A stretch of DNA of 64,000 nt from Metellina segmentata (lineage: Eukaryota > Arthropoda > Arachnida > Araneae > Tetragnathidae): assembly GCA_947359465.1 (NCBI GenBank), contig OX375877.1, positions 74,536,698 through 74,600,697 on the forward strand. Reading direction: 5' to 3'. Of this stretch, positions 1 to 12,104 are shown in pieces. Each line of letters starts with the position of its first letter. The first letter of the stretch is position 1. The translations under genes and the position numbers were made by a program. A model generated the notes under the pieces. It had not been told where the DNA came from. It made no database searches and saw nothing but the letters and a program-made list of their open reading frames with translations.

Positions 1-185
1 CTTAATACGCCATTCCTAATAGGAATTGACAATTAAAGTAGGCGAAAATCAAAGGAGTCAACGGGCGAGGATCAAAGGAGAAGCACACCCTCATGTTCTG
101 CTACAAGTGCAAAGAAGTGAAGACAAGAACCCAATCCCAGATGAAAAAGGGATGCAGCATTGGATAATGATATTTCAGGAAAAGC

Positions 186-333
186 CTCGAAAAGCTGGCT
201 GAAAAATTTTCGAAGCATGAGACAATGGATCCTCTAGAATTATTCCAAAAAATACTCCCTATGAATTATGTGCAACATCTAGTTGAGATGACAGCGTTGT
301 ATACACTGCAAAGGGGCAGATAATAACAGGTAG
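186..333 (+). mobile_element. piggyBac-like transposase fragment
   Basis: A plus-strand frame reads LAEKFSKHETMDPLELFQKI and continues to a tyrosine-glutamine ending (LYTLQRGR). This resembles the start of the piggyBac-derived DDE domain (pattern P-x-x-x-F-x-x-x-F ... I-V-x-x-T-N-x-Y-A-x-Q). It is short, has no start codon of its own and stops at about 333. No termini or TTAA target duplication were found. The first 185 bases of the window show nothing else recognisable. Confidence 0.35.
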
Positions 334-357
334 CTGTGAAGATATTCTTATATATAT

Positions 358-1314
358 TCACCATAAAAAGCATTGGCGGAGAGCAAGCGGTGAACCGCTA
401 GTCAACTTTGTAATGGATAGCATTAAGAGAGAGTTTTCTTACACATCGTCATGTCTACCGTGGATTTTAGAAGGTATGGCAACGTACCGTAATCAGGAAA
501 AGGCGGACATGTATTTTATGTATAGTGTTGAGAATGGGAATGCTCTGGAAGCCGAAAGACTGTACAGGCAGCGTTTCTCGAGAAGACACGTGCCAGACCG
601 AAAAATGTTCGAGCGATTGCATTGGTGCCTGTGCGAAACGGGATCCTTAGTCACCGGCATGCATGATACAAGGCGTGGCAGGAGTCAAGTTGTAGAGGAC
701 ATTCTGCAAAGAGTGGAATATCTTCCAGATATTAGCACGCTAAAGGTATCCCGTGCCGTAAATGTGGCCCACTCGATTGTTTGGCGAGTACAACGGCACG
801 AAGGATTACACCCCTACAATGCACAGAAAGTGCAAGCGTTGATACCTGCCGTTTATGTGCCACGTGTCGAGTTTGCACGTTGGTTTTTGCAACAGCTAGC
901 AGCGCAGCCTGATTTTAGTGCACTTGTGTTATTCACGGATGAATGCACCGTTACTCGTGAAGGCATTTTTAATATGAACAACCTTCATGTGTGGGCATCT
1001 AACAATCCGTACGACACACGTCCTCATGCGTATCAGAAGCTTTTCAGCGTAAATGTTTGGGCTGGAATTATGGGTGACTATTTGATCGGCTATTTGAAAA
1101 AGTTCGTCGCTTGCTACGTCGCACGTGTAACGCTTGCATTACCGCAGGCAGTTGCTCTTTTGAGCAGTTTCTGTTATTTTGCCACACATGCTGTCAATAA
1201 ATGTATTTAGTACCTCCTCTATACATTTGGTGTTTTGTTCTTTCATGGGACAGTTACGACGGGTACCTCCTATAGGTTCACCGCTTCCTCTCCGTCCATG
1301 CATTGTATGGTGAA
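358..1314 (+). pseudogene. DUF4817-type Tc/mariner-like transposon A, internally deleted (N-terminal half kept)
   Basis: The open frame 413-1210 begins with a helix-turn-helix of the DUF4817 type (EKADMYFMYSVENGNALEAE, then RLYRQRF) and runs into the first catalytic block (LVLFTDECTVTREGIFNMNN, HVWASNNP, FSVNVWAGIMGDYLIG). After DYLIG, at about 1090, the catalytic centre is missing. In another frame the DNA resumes with the usual C-terminal tail (RRTCNACITAGSCSFEQFLL, stop at about 1200). Inverted repeats of about 40 bases lie at 358-397 and 1275-1314 and share the core CATTGGCGGAGAG / CATGGACGGAGAG. The element is therefore a deletion derivative without its second Asp and Glu, and is not active. 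It is followed at 1388 by a related element that keeps the other half. Confidence 0.7.
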
Positions 1315-1387
1315 AATTGCATGTTTAGATGTATTATATCATCCCTTACATTATTGCCCATGATTTCCGAAACACCCTACTATGTGT

Positions 1388-2204
1388 CAGAAATATAAAG
1401 GCAGGTACAGGGGACTTAAATAAGCAGATTTCGTATAGGAATGTGTGTGCGGAAAAGCAGCGTTGATGCAGTAGAGGGTGCTGTTGACTTCGGCGGATGA
1501 AAGCGCTTCTCTGGCTTGAATCGTTATTCCTCGCACGGATTTCGAGCAAAATGCATCGCTACACCAATGCACTTAGTAGGTCCGTACATTTTACCTAGTC
1601 GTTTAAAAGGCCACATATACGGCATCTTCCTACAAGAGGTCTTACCTGAACTTGTTCGAACCTGGTCGATGTTCCTCCAGCTGTTTGCACACGAATGTGG
1701 TTCCAGTACAATGGAGCCCCCAGCTCACTTTAGCAGGAACGTCAGGAATCACCTAGACGCTGTCTACGGTCAACATTGCATAGGCGCGGACTTGTTCCTT
1801 GGCCTCCGCGCTCCCCATATTTGATGTGCTTGGATTTCTTCTTTTGGGGTGACATTAAGAGCATGGTGTACGATAGTCTCATAACATCCGAATATCAGGT
1901 TGCCCGATTGTATCTTGCTGCTGGAAATGTGCGTGACATGCCTGACGTATTTACTAATGCACGCCAATCCATGCGCCGCCGCTGTGGAACTTGTATCACT
2001 GTTGGTGGTCGCTCTTTCCAGTAGCTATGGTAAACTGTTTGATAAATAAATGGTTGCTTTCCTTTCTCTTTTCACTTACCTGTTGTTAATACTGCCTTAC
2101 GTGCTAGCACTTCAACGCTGCATTTCTGCACCCACAGTCCTATACGAAATCTGCTTATTTAGGCCCCCTCTACTTGCCTTTAAGCATATATATATATATT
2201 TCTG
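1388..2204 (+). pseudogene. DUF4817-type Tc/mariner-like transposon B, internally deleted (C-terminal half kept)
   Basis: Starting at about 1570 the plus strand encodes LVGPYILPSRLKGHIYGIFL and EVLPEL. After frame changes it gives MWFQYNGAP, HFSRNVRNHLDAVYGQH, VPWPPRSPYLMCLDFFFWGD and the C-terminal MRRRCGTCITVGGRSFQ, stopping at about 2024. The family motif FQHDGAP is changed to FQYNGAP, so the second catalytic Asp is lost, and there are at least two frameshifts. Terminal inverted repeats lie at 1388-1465 and 2113-2204, sharing CTTAAATAAGCAGATTTCG-like cores. The right one carries a short TA expansion. The N-terminal half is missing. The repeats differ from those of element A, so this is a separate copy or subfamily rather than the other half of one interrupted element. 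Confidence 0.7.
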
Positions 2205-2272
2205 ATGGTATTATTTTTCTAACAAAGTTAAAAGCCCACAACAATAAATACAAAGCATACTGAAGGACTTAC

Positions 2273-2398
2273 TCGGACATGTCGATGGTTCACTTCTGAA
2301 ATAGACGTGTTCTTGGCAAGGGCTTGCCGCTGTTTCACCCGCCGGGGTGTCCGGCCAGCATTGCCAGCCATCCCAAGTCCGAGGGCAGTATGGATAAT
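2273..2398 (-). CDS. Dh31-R: Class-B GPCR (DH31/calcitonin receptor-like), hormone-receptor (HRM) domain exon
   Basis: Third visible exon. The acceptor (tgcatttcag) ends at 2399 and the donor (gtaagt) begins at 2272. Its 126 bases encode the core of the secretin-family hormone-receptor domain: YCPRTWDGWQCWPDTPAG, then SPCQEH and STCP. This matches the family pattern C-x-x-T-W-D-x-x-x-C-W-x-x-x-x-A-G with further conserved cysteines. The TWDGWxCW form is that of calcitonin / CGRP receptors and insect DH31 receptors. CRF/DH44 and PDF receptors differ in the residues after Trp-Asp. In insects this receptor couples to cAMP signalling and controls fluid secretion and other functions (family knowledge). 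The exon ends after one base of the next codon. The rest of the domain and the seven membrane helices lie beyond position 1. It is separated from the previous exon by a 41.5-kb intron. Confidence 0.85.
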
Positions 2399-3745
2399 CT
2401 GAAATGCAGAATATTTCGTTTCAATACAAGATCAATGTGAACACATTTGTGGTGGTGGTGTGCAATATACCAGTAATATGAAAACGTATTGTCAGTTGCT
2501 ATAAAAATGTCAAATGAAAAGGTAAATTATTGTTATAAGCATGCTACTGTACTTTTATCTTTTCCTAACTTTTTAGACGTCAGCTTCAAATTACGAGAAG
2601 TTGTCCTCGGTTCTTTCCGTGAACATGGACGAATAGCCCGTTGTGATGCATTAGTGTGATGTAAATTTAACAATCTACCTAATTTTTTAGACCCTATACT
2701 ATGAGTAAAGTTGAAAGGCGTTATGAATAACATGCCATAATGCGTAATAACATGCAAAAACGACTAATTACATTTTTAATTAATCATAATTTCATAATTT
2801 AATTTCTAAATAGGTAACCTAAAATACACTTCAATAATCAACACAACTGCAATTTTCGAATATTTAGAGGACGTATGAATCTAAGTATGCAGCATACAAA
2901 TGCATGCACATTTTAAAACGCGAATGTATTGTAGCATATTGTACGTTAGTACCAACTTTCGGATGTATTCGATACTATAAAACATGCATATTAAATTAAC
3001 TTCTACCAATACGTGTGTAGCAGTATTGCTTTGCTAATGATGTGTCATATTTTGAAGGTTTATCAAAACCTTTCACACATAATATCATTTTCTTCGTACA
3101 TCACCAAGGAAATTAACGTTGATTATGTAAAACAATACACTTTTCCTAAAGTGCCAAGAAAGAACATTAAGAAATGTAATTGCTTTTCTCGAAATAAATT
3201 TATCCTTCTTGTTTCACTTCATCCACGTTCAAGTTTGATTTTACTGTCGTTAGCAAAGTTAATTGTGCAGTTACCATGGAGAGATTGGAAATCTTGTTAT
3301 GGCAAAAATGGAAATAACTTCAAAATTGGTAACGTAAAAACTGTGAAGTGCATGTCATTTTTCGTGCGGGATTTGTATTAGATAAAGACACCATGTTTCA
3401 GCAATAACTTTTAAATTAACATTTTTATTGATAGTTTGCATACTCATTCAATGAAATTTTAAAGGAATATGACATAGACCAAATGACTGACTCTAGCCAC
3501 GATGTAAATATAGTTAAATATGAGCTTATTTCTGGGGTGATTTGTCCAATTTCTTCGCGTATGTATTGCTTAAACTATTTGTTGTTGTCGGCTTGTTAGC
3601 ATATACTCTCTCTTTAGAGAAAAAATCCAACGCCGTAAAATAAGATGAAACGAATTGACATAACTAGATTTTGATTTCATTCGGACAGGAAATACGTAAA
3701 ATATGTATGGTTTTACACGCTATATATTACTTCATTTTGTTGAAA

Positions 3746-4268
3746 CTAGAGTGCCTATATAAGAGTGGCGATAAGGGACCAAATTATCTTAATGCGCATG
3801 CGCGGCAGCCATTTTTCTACCAGAATCGTCTCAAAGAAGGTTGCTGGGCAAATAAATATATATCATTTCAGGGAGAACAAAAAGCATATGATTGTTATAA
3901 TATGTATACATTCGGTATAAATGAATCATATAAACGCACAATTACATGCATTACACAACGCGCTGACTTAGATTGCGGGAAACACCACGTTATTAAAAAA
4001 AAGCTATTTACTTAAAAAGTCTTCAAATTTATACTGACTAAACACTAAAATAATATTAAATAAACACTCTAGAACACGAAATGGAACATGAATAAGCTAT
4101 ATTTTCTTTTTTACTTAATGTACGCACGTTTTTCTCGAACACACAAAAAGTTCCCATGTTAAGTCTACGGGAGCTAGGAAAAGACCGCCTCGGGCGGTAG
4201 AAAAGGTCTCTAAGCCAATCAGAAAGTGTTTCCCGTATGTCGCCACTCTTATTATATATGCACTCTAG
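3746..4268. mobile_element. MITE with CTAGAGTGC termini
   Basis: A 523-bp non-coding element. The ends are inverted copies: CTAGAGTGCCTATATAAGAG at the left and the complement of CTAGAGTGCATATATAATAA at the right, continuing as AGAGTGGCGA. It is flanked on both sides by TTGAAA, a likely 6-bp target duplication (or TGAA if the end is read as ACTAG). The interior includes a CpG-rich stretch (GCGCATGCGCGGC) but no transposase. The superfamily is not clear from the target size. Confidence 0.65.
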
Positions 4269-6490
4269 TTGAAACCACGTGTGCTTTTGCGGATCAATTG
4301 CCGACATAATTTATTTTTTATTATGCCACGCTATCGTTCAAAATTGACGGTGATCGAATTTTTATTGGCACCACCGAAAAGAAATTATTACAATTTTTCC
4401 ACTTCAAATTGTTTACCAAACAGATGCTCTATGGGAATGAAGAGATCCTCCATGAATTAAGCTTAATTTTTCTGATCACCAATAATGTTGTGTTCTATTA
4501 TGTATCCACTGATGTCAAAATGAAGCACAAAGAAATTGAACGATTCACGTATTCGCAAGAACCGGTATTTTCATGCGCGGTTGTATAGCTCATGTCATAT
4601 ATATCATTAACTGTCATTAATTGAGTTAATAATATGTTCAAATATTAAAAATTAATGTCGTATTTATAAATTTTTAAACAAAATTTCAAATTGAAAGAAA
4701 ATTATCAAAATCTTAATTCTGAAACTTAAATTGTTTTATGAATAAATATTTGTCATTTCTCTGTTTTCATGATTCATGGTATATTTTCAATTATGTTACA
4801 GGAAAAATTATAAAATTTTCGAATTAGTAATAGTAAAATTGCAAATTTAAAGATAGCAATCAAATGGGTATAAAGAATCATTGGACTGTTGTGATAAATG
4901 GCTACTATTTCATACACATCAACCCTCTAAGCGTCAGGATATTTCTGAGGACGATTGTATTTATTTTCCCCACAAAACACGTTACTAACTAACAACATGG
5001 ATAGTTGAAAGAATCCTTAGGAAAATTATACAAGTCAAAGAGGTAAAAACTGGTTAGAATTCAAACAGAGAGAAGGCATGTGGGGCATAATGCTTGTAAA
5101 TCTCACAAAGAGTTAACAAAAAACGTTACTCTTCAAAATGAGAACAAATCCTTACATTTAAAAAAATACGAAATACGATTATTAAAAAAATATAGAAATA
5201 TATTTTATTCCAAAAGTATGTAACCTACTAAAAATAGTCGTGTTTTTCAATTTAAATATTATTTGACATCGCTGGCTGAACAAGAAAAATAAATAACGGT
5301 ACAATAAACATCTTATTACTTCTGCGAAAAGTTTCTCACAATATTCGTTACTAGTTTCTCTATTGAAAAAACATATTTCTTCTTTCCTGAGAGAACTAAA
5401 ATAAGTATTCACGAAATAAAAATAGTTGTATGATATTTCATTACAAAAGACATGTGTCGAATTCGGTCCATTTCGCCTTATACAATTTGAAAAACCTAAG
5501 CGAGGTTGCTTATTTACGTAAAAGTAAATAAATAAAAAATGGAAAGACTTATTTCCGTTCAACGAAGGCTGTTTCCTTGGGAAGTTCTTAAGGCGACGCA
5601 TTTTCTGGTTTTCAAAACATAATAATATATTCCTATTGTAAAAAAGGGTTCATTTCTTTTCTGCCGTTTACTATGTCAGTAAAATGACTTGGTTATACAT
5701 TAAAATGGATTTGCTGATAAGAAACCCATTCATACTCTACAATGTTTGCTTATTTTGCTAGAGAGTTTGGCAGTGTATGTTATGCATATCTTTTTTTACC
5801 GGAAAAGCACGAAACCTCTCAATAATATTGCTGATGTCAACGGAAAATGCGTAAATGTGAATGCCCCATCTATCCTTACTTCAATTAACATTTTGAAAAT
5901 TTGACTAAGTTTCCTTAGAGAATGCTTCACCTTCTCAGGTCATGAAATATGTCTCTCTCTCTCTCTCTCTTAATGTAAAGACAATAATTAGAACCAAACC
6001 ACAACAAGTGTATAGTATCGATTCCGCAAATAGACTGTGTTCCATATCCAAGCACGTGATTTAACATTAGATTCTGATCTACAACCCTATCGAGTGGTGT
6101 CCTTGAGAATTAACAGTAAAACCTTTCCAATAAAGCCCTTCATGCACCTCTTATTGAAAGCTCGAAAAACATCAATGCATAATCTGTCGTTACTTTATTT
6201 TATATATATATATTTCTAACGTTAAAACGATTCATAAAATCCATAATCTTAAGGTAAGTAAACTATGGATAAAATACCTCTTAAATCGTGCTTCAAGCTT
6301 TACTTTTTAGAATCAGTAACGTAAACTTCAAATCGTAAAAATATCACGTAAAAGTTATTGCTCTTACATCCCGAGTAATAATACCGCACAGAAGTCATAA
6401 TAACTCTCCATTGCGAATAATTTATTCTACAACTGCAAAAATTCTAAAAACAGGATGGTGTATATTTTAAACCACGGTAACACTATAACA

Positions 6491-6741
6491 CACCCCGGAA
6501 AGGAAAGTGACACAAGTCAGAAAGTAAAAATTTTGATGTTATGTCATTGAAAAATATGTATGAGGTGCCCCAGCGTGTTATATTACTAGTCTACAGAATA
6601 TAATATAAGTCACCACAATAAATATTTACCTAAAATTTAAAAGAAGCTTATACTATTTCAATATAAGTTTTATGGTATCTTTTAAGTTGATGTTTCTCAA
6701 AATCTACAATTTTGAGTTGTGTCACTTTTCTTGCTGGGGTG
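6491..6741. mobile_element. Small MITE with CACCCC termini
   Basis: 251 bp. The 25-base ends are inverted: left CACCCCGGAAAGGAAAGTGA, right end complement CACCCCAGCAAGAAAAGTGA, both followed by CACAA. The interior is AT-rich with no coding potential. I could not define a target duplication. Confidence 0.55.
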
Positions 6742-7078
6742 CGACATAGATGGTACCGTTGAATTTTCTACGACGTTAAGTTGTTTTAGAAGTACTACTG
6801 AAAAACTCACAGCTTTCATTCCTTTAGTTTATTAATATGTACTATTTATTTCCCTGTATACAGATATCAATTGCATTGCGATGCATATTTTCAAATTATG
6901 ATAGACTTCAGAATCACGCCTTCAATGTTCCAGTTTGTCCAATGTTTAATTAAAAAGTTATCGTGATGAATGATTGATCAAAATTTGTAAGCTTAATCTT
7001 TTCTTTCTTTTTAATAACAGTGTGAATTTTGAAACTTTACTGAACTACTATAACATTTATTTTGTGTCCAACTATATA

Positions 7079-7230
7079 GCATAGGTGGAAGTAGTGTATC
7101 TGCAGCAATACGAGTATCGTGCATATGCATTCTGAACGGGACGTTAGTTGGCTAGTTTTTCGGATATCATTTTCTGCACCTCTACAATGAAAATTACGAA
7201 AATAAATTAGGAATTGATAAATAATAGTTG
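7079..7230 (+). repeat. Dispersed repeat, copy 1 (partner at 28545)
   Basis: Shares a diverged block with 28545-28660 in the same orientation, including TAGGTGG ... GCAATACG ... GAACGGGA ... AGTTGGCT then a T-run. The family is not recognised. It is non-coding as far as I can see. Confidence 0.4.
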
Positions 7231-7558
7231 ATTCGTCAAACATCAGATAGATTAAACACAAAAAGTTACCAAAACTAAGATCAACTGCACTGTAAAGTAG
7301 ACCCGCTGTGTACCACACGAGAGCATTTGAACAGCAGCAGTAAAAAATTCTCAGATCGTCTGGTTTGTTTACACAGGAAATCCCTATTATAGTGCATTAT
7401 TTTTAAAGAAATAACACTAAATACCAATTTATGGTGCACTCAGTTATACAAGGTTTAACTTATTTTAACAAGTAAAAAATGGGCTTAAGTCCCATTTTTT
7501 ATGTGGAAAAATGTAATGATTTGGTATCCCCTTAGCCTTCTAAGCGTCACTACATTTA

Positions 7559-7901
7559 TGTAGGAATACTAGTCCACGGTAGTTGTCTACTAGTCTGGAA
7601 AGAGCTTATTATAAGAGCAACGAGACTGGTATGAGGCAGTTGCATTGTTGTAGGAATGCGAGGAAAGACTGGCAGGAACTAGTCACATTCCAGTATTCAG
7701 TTACCAGAAAATTAATAGAACAGAAGAGTTGACGATCGCGAGTTTTTAGAGACAGATGTTTTTTGAGTGTTCCAGAGATATTGGTTTAGAGAAACTAATT
7801 GTATGATTTGTATAACCTCATGTTCATTAAATTAAATAAATCGTTTGTTAATAAATCAAGAGTTCTGTAATTGCAGTATTAGTACAGAGTTGCTCACTAC
7901 A
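7559..7901 (+). mobile_element. Solo LTR (343 bp)
   Basis: Begins TGTAGGAATACT and ends CTCACTACA, giving the TGTAG/CTACA inverted ends of an LTR. It is flanked by TTTA on both sides (7555-7558 and 7902-7905), a 4-bp target duplication as in gypsy-type integration. A TATA-like TTATAAG lies near 7610, and AATAAA signals lie near 7840-7855, close to the 3' end. No internal gag/pol follows, so this is the product of LTR-LTR recombination. Strand is assumed from the AATAAA position. Confidence 0.65.
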
Positions 7902-10081
7902 TTTATAAATAGTGTTTTCTTTCCTCCACAACACACATGACTGTAAAAGCACATCCATTGATTGATAGAAAGAATCCCAATAAATATTTTATTTGCGAAG
8001 AAGGCTACTGGTTAGAAGTTAGGCAGATTGCAGAAGAGATATATGCTTGTGAAGCCTTCAGACTTTTAAATCACACATCTTGGTCTAATTAGCACCGTGT
8101 CATCTTTAGTTTGGTTTTCCAAACCATTTCTTTCACCATCTATGTCATTATTGTGATTATAACACATTTAAGATTTCCCAACTATTACTGAGTACTTTTC
8201 CTTTTTATAAACCTTATAAACCTTTGAAGTATATCGTAGCGGTAGTAATTTCCTGTGAAAACCTAATTTACATATTTAAGAGATTTTGAGTAGTTTCCTT
8301 TTTTGGGTGACGACGATACATATTTTCTGTCAAAATTCGTAATTAAATTATGATATTTGTGACTAATATTTTGAATACTGTGCTTTGTTACTTTAGTGTG
8401 AATTCACGATTGAAGCACAGTGATTTCATGATCAAATCTGAAATATTAAGCTCCAACAATAGATATAATGTAGAACTGATTGAAAACACTTCGGCAAGTG
8501 CTCATACTCAACTAGTGGTTGCCTATAAATTCTTGTAGTATGATTAGTCCCCCAGTTTCAAAAGAAATACCGCTCAAAATTAATCCACCAATCAATATTA
8601 AAATTGTTGGCTATGTTATATCTGCTTTTAAAAGTATCAAGAATTCATCATACCATCGAATCAGAAAATCATTTTTTAAAAATTAAGTTTTCCAAACATT
8701 TATTTAGAAAGATACTTGAGAAATATTTTGAGCTATGAGCAGAAAATTATATTGGAAGCATATGTCTTTTGAACGTAACAGGCGAGTGATAAAACAAGAT
8801 AGAACTGTCAAACATGATCAATAAAACCAGTTGTCATCATTTCAAACAATGTCGACATTTTGAACCATAAACATCAACAAAGAAAGAAAGTAAACCAATG
8901 CCGAGAAAATAAACAAAGCCCAACAAAAGTGTAGGGCAAATGCAAAGTTGCTGTTATTTCTGAAGCGCGATATTTCCCAGTTTTGAAATGCTTTTATATT
9001 TTCATAGAAGCAACTCGTTGTTATTCTTATTTAAAAATAATAAATATTTTTTTTATTGTAAGATATTAAGATAGGGCAGCGATTTTCAATCGTTATACCT
9101 TGGAACACTGGTATGAAGCACGAATTTAACACTAGTGTGCCTTACGGATTCTGTGATGGGCCATATTACTACATATACTGTATTGTTAATCAGATTTGTA
9201 GCGGTGGCTATATTCACCACAGTTACAAATTCATAAGCTGAATTCTGAATATACTTAATAGCAATTATATTCTAGGATTGAGCTTTTATGGCACGTTATC
9301 ATCTTAAAGAAAATCTAATAAGTGAAGATTTTAATTTTAGGATTATGTAATGGATATTTTAAAGATGGCTTCGACCTAGCTAGACGATGACTGTACTCTA
9401 ATGAATATTCTATTCCTTTTTTGCAATTACTAACATTCTCTGGGGTTATATTGCTTCAATTTTAAATGTTCTGTAGAACGGTATTTAAAATCCAAAATAT
9501 TTTATCATTTAGCTACTTGTTGAATCCCTTTTTTTTTCTTGTCGAAAAATTGAAAAAAAAAAAAAACTATAAACTGCAAACAGAAATGGCTAGTTTTTCT
9601 CTAAAGCCATGCAATCTATTAATTGTGCAAATGGACATTATGACTCTGAATATCAAGAAGTTTAAAAGTTTAATCATGTGCATGGAAGTAATTTAAAATA
9701 CTTAAATCGCTATTCGCCTTAGTGTTTATTCGTTGGAAAATAGAATGGGATATTTACAAAGCTTCTTTTCAAACACATCAATCACTTCCATCGATTATTC
9801 TTTAAAATTCCTTATTTCCTGACCTCATTTTAGACTTTATTTTGGCTTAGATAACCACGGGATTCTTAGAACCTCTACTTAGGTCTTACTTTTCACATTC
9901 ACTTTAGACCGAGAATATTGTTGGAACTTCGAATCAAACTCAAACGTTTTCAACATTTAAATCCAGGTTAAAAGCTCTAACTTTTAAAACATTTTTGAAG
10001 TCAGAACCAAGAGATTCAAAAGTTTTACTTCTCACTTCTCTTAACGGTGAATTAAAGAAAAGGCATGGTGATAAAATATTT

Positions 10082-11400
10082 GAAACCTTATAAAAGCTTA
10101 TTGGAATGTAGTTTCCATTCAACTGGGCCTGAAGACAAACTACAGCTTATTGAGGCAGAATACTTTAGACTCTAGTTAAAGTTTATTTGAGGTAGTGACT
10201 AATCAAGTGCACATGAAGACTCTTTACAGCTCATTGAGACAACATACACTCTATAACAAAAAAAAAATCGACGCAACACCAAGAAGGAGCTGTCCAGGAG
10301 TTGTACCGGAGCTCGATCAACTTGGAACGGGGGGACGTATAGTCTTTAACGACGAGTTCCTTTTCCAACAGTGTCCTGAAGACAATCGCATACTTATTTG
10401 GAGACTCACAGGGCAGGGGAGAAGGGCAGAGTGTGGCTCTTGCTGTTACTATCGCACGTCAAACATACCAACAACAAGGCGTCGTGGTCTAGGGTGCCAT
10501 CTTCTTTACAGTCTTTTGTTAGTAATTTGGAGACGTCCAGGGCACAGTGTGGCTCTTGCTGTTACTATCGCTCGTCACACATGCCCACAACAGGGCGTCA
10601 TGGTATAGGGTGCCATCTTTTTAATAGCCCTTTTTTAGTAATTTCTGGCACACTTACATCGGTGCATAGACTACATTCTACGACAGGTTGTGTTACCGGT
10701 CCTTTTGCGACACCCCGGACTTATTTTTCAATAAGATAATGCTCTTCCGCACACGGCACGTGCTGCTATGAATTGTCCTCAAGCTTTCCTTGACCAGCTA
10801 GATCTCCTTATCTCTCTCCCTTAGAGTAAATTTGGGACTTCATGGGAAGGCGATTGCAACCCTCCCGGAATGTTGACCAATTAGTCCGACAGTTGGAGAC
10901 AATTTGGCACAAAATTCCGCAGAACACCATCCGCGAACTCTTTCAGTCTATGCCACGCCGGGTGACAGCTTGCATCTAGTCTTGATGTGGACCAACGCCT
11001 TGTTGTCTTCCTCCATTTGTAAAGGTCAAACTCTGTAATAAACTATTCAATTGTTCCGAAATTTTAATCGTTTTGTTGTTCTATGTATTTTTGTCACAAC
11101 CACCAATTTTTAGCCAAATCGGACTTCTTTGTGAGTCGACTTTATTGTTATAGAGTATATTTTAGAGCTTATTTGGGTGCATTAACCACTCAAGTCTACA
11201 TGAAGACGAACTACAGACTATTGAGACAAAATGTTTAAAAATCATTTCTTTAGATTACTTAAATGTAGTGACTACTCAACTGCGCTTGAAGACTATAAAT
11301 TATTAACACAGAATATTTTAAAACATATTTGTGAGTGCACTTGATCGTAGAAGCCCTTCATCTAAGCATGAAAACAAACTCCAGCTTATGGAACCGAATG
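10082..11400 (+). repeat. Decayed ~85-100-bp minisatellite split by a Tc1 insertion
   Basis: Diverged copies of a unit containing CATGAAGAC..ACTACAG..TATTGAGACA..ATATTTTAG occur near 10110, 10195, 11175, 11275 and 11350. The Tc1 element at 10247-11157 lies inside one unit. The unit resumes on the other side of it, which defines the insertion point. Confidence 0.55.
10247..11157 (+). pseudogene. Tc1-like transposon, internally deleted, with internal duplication
   Basis: 911 bp, flanked by TA. Inverted ends: CACTCTATAACAAAAAAAAA at the left and TACTCTATAACAATAAAGTC as the complement of the right. The plus strand encodes a broken DD34E transposase: RIVFNDEFLFQQCPEDNRI, then ECGSCCYYR / GCHL in shifted frames, a second Asp block (FQ-stop-DNALPHTARAAMNC), and the C-terminal GRRLQPSRNV, LVRQLETIWHKIPQNTIREL, MPRRVTACI. 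The N-terminal DNA-binding half is deleted. A segment of about 110 bases beginning GTGTGGCTCTTGCTGTTACT is duplicated in tandem (near 10430 and 10540). It is clearly dead. A second copy with the same ends is at 58889-59606. Confidence 0.75.
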
Positions 11401-12104
11401 TAGTGCATAAATCATGCATGTGCAAACCTTGAGGAAGATTCCTTCCTTCGTCTCTCCGTTTTATACAAATAACCTAGTTCAGAAACTTCCATTCATTGTG
11501 TTTTTCTATGTATGTAAATCGTAATAATTCAAAATGCGCAAACAGCCGTTAGACAATCCGATAATTGTATTTGCTTTCTAAACTCGTCCCGAGTCAGAGA
11601 GAAATAAGTTAGCTTTTTCTCATTGTATCCAATGAAATATTGAATCGCATTTCAATATTTTCATCTCTTGTCAAATTTTACGCAGACTGTTCTGGTAAGC
11701 TTTTCATTTCTTTATGAAAAATATAGTCTTCTTTGAAAAGGCACTATTGATAGCTTTTAAGCAGTATAGGATGTACGTACTACACCTACATATTTTCAAA
11801 AAGAAGACAACAAATGAATTTAGTGATTTCCGAGAAAATTCTAAAAGTATGAGGATATTTTAATATTTAAGTTATAATTTATCGATGAGATTTAAAATAA
11901 AGTCTTTTCAAGCGAAACTTGAGAAGACATGGTTAAATAAATATTTAAATATGTAATTGAGAACTGGGATCTTTTACATTATTTATATTTTAGCAAGACG
12001 GGAAAAACGGTTTAGTAATGTGTCCCAAAAAATACTTAATGGGTGAGTTAAATCACATTGCTTTATATCTTACTTATTGTAAGTAAATTTTTATAGTGCC
12101 TCCA

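Noticed and set aside
3013..3381. 122-codon plus open frame
   Set aside because: No domain, low GC, intronic position and opposite strand to the receptor; judged chance.
5182..5601. 139-codon minus open frame
   Set aside because: AT-rich, dominated by Phe, Tyr, Asn, Lys and Ile, no motif or splice support; expected by chance in such DNA.
9072..9180. hAT MITE end (CAGCGATTTTCAATCG, GGAACAC)
   Set aside because: Resembles the common hAT-type CAGTGGTTCTCAA end, but no partner terminus or 8-bp duplication was found.
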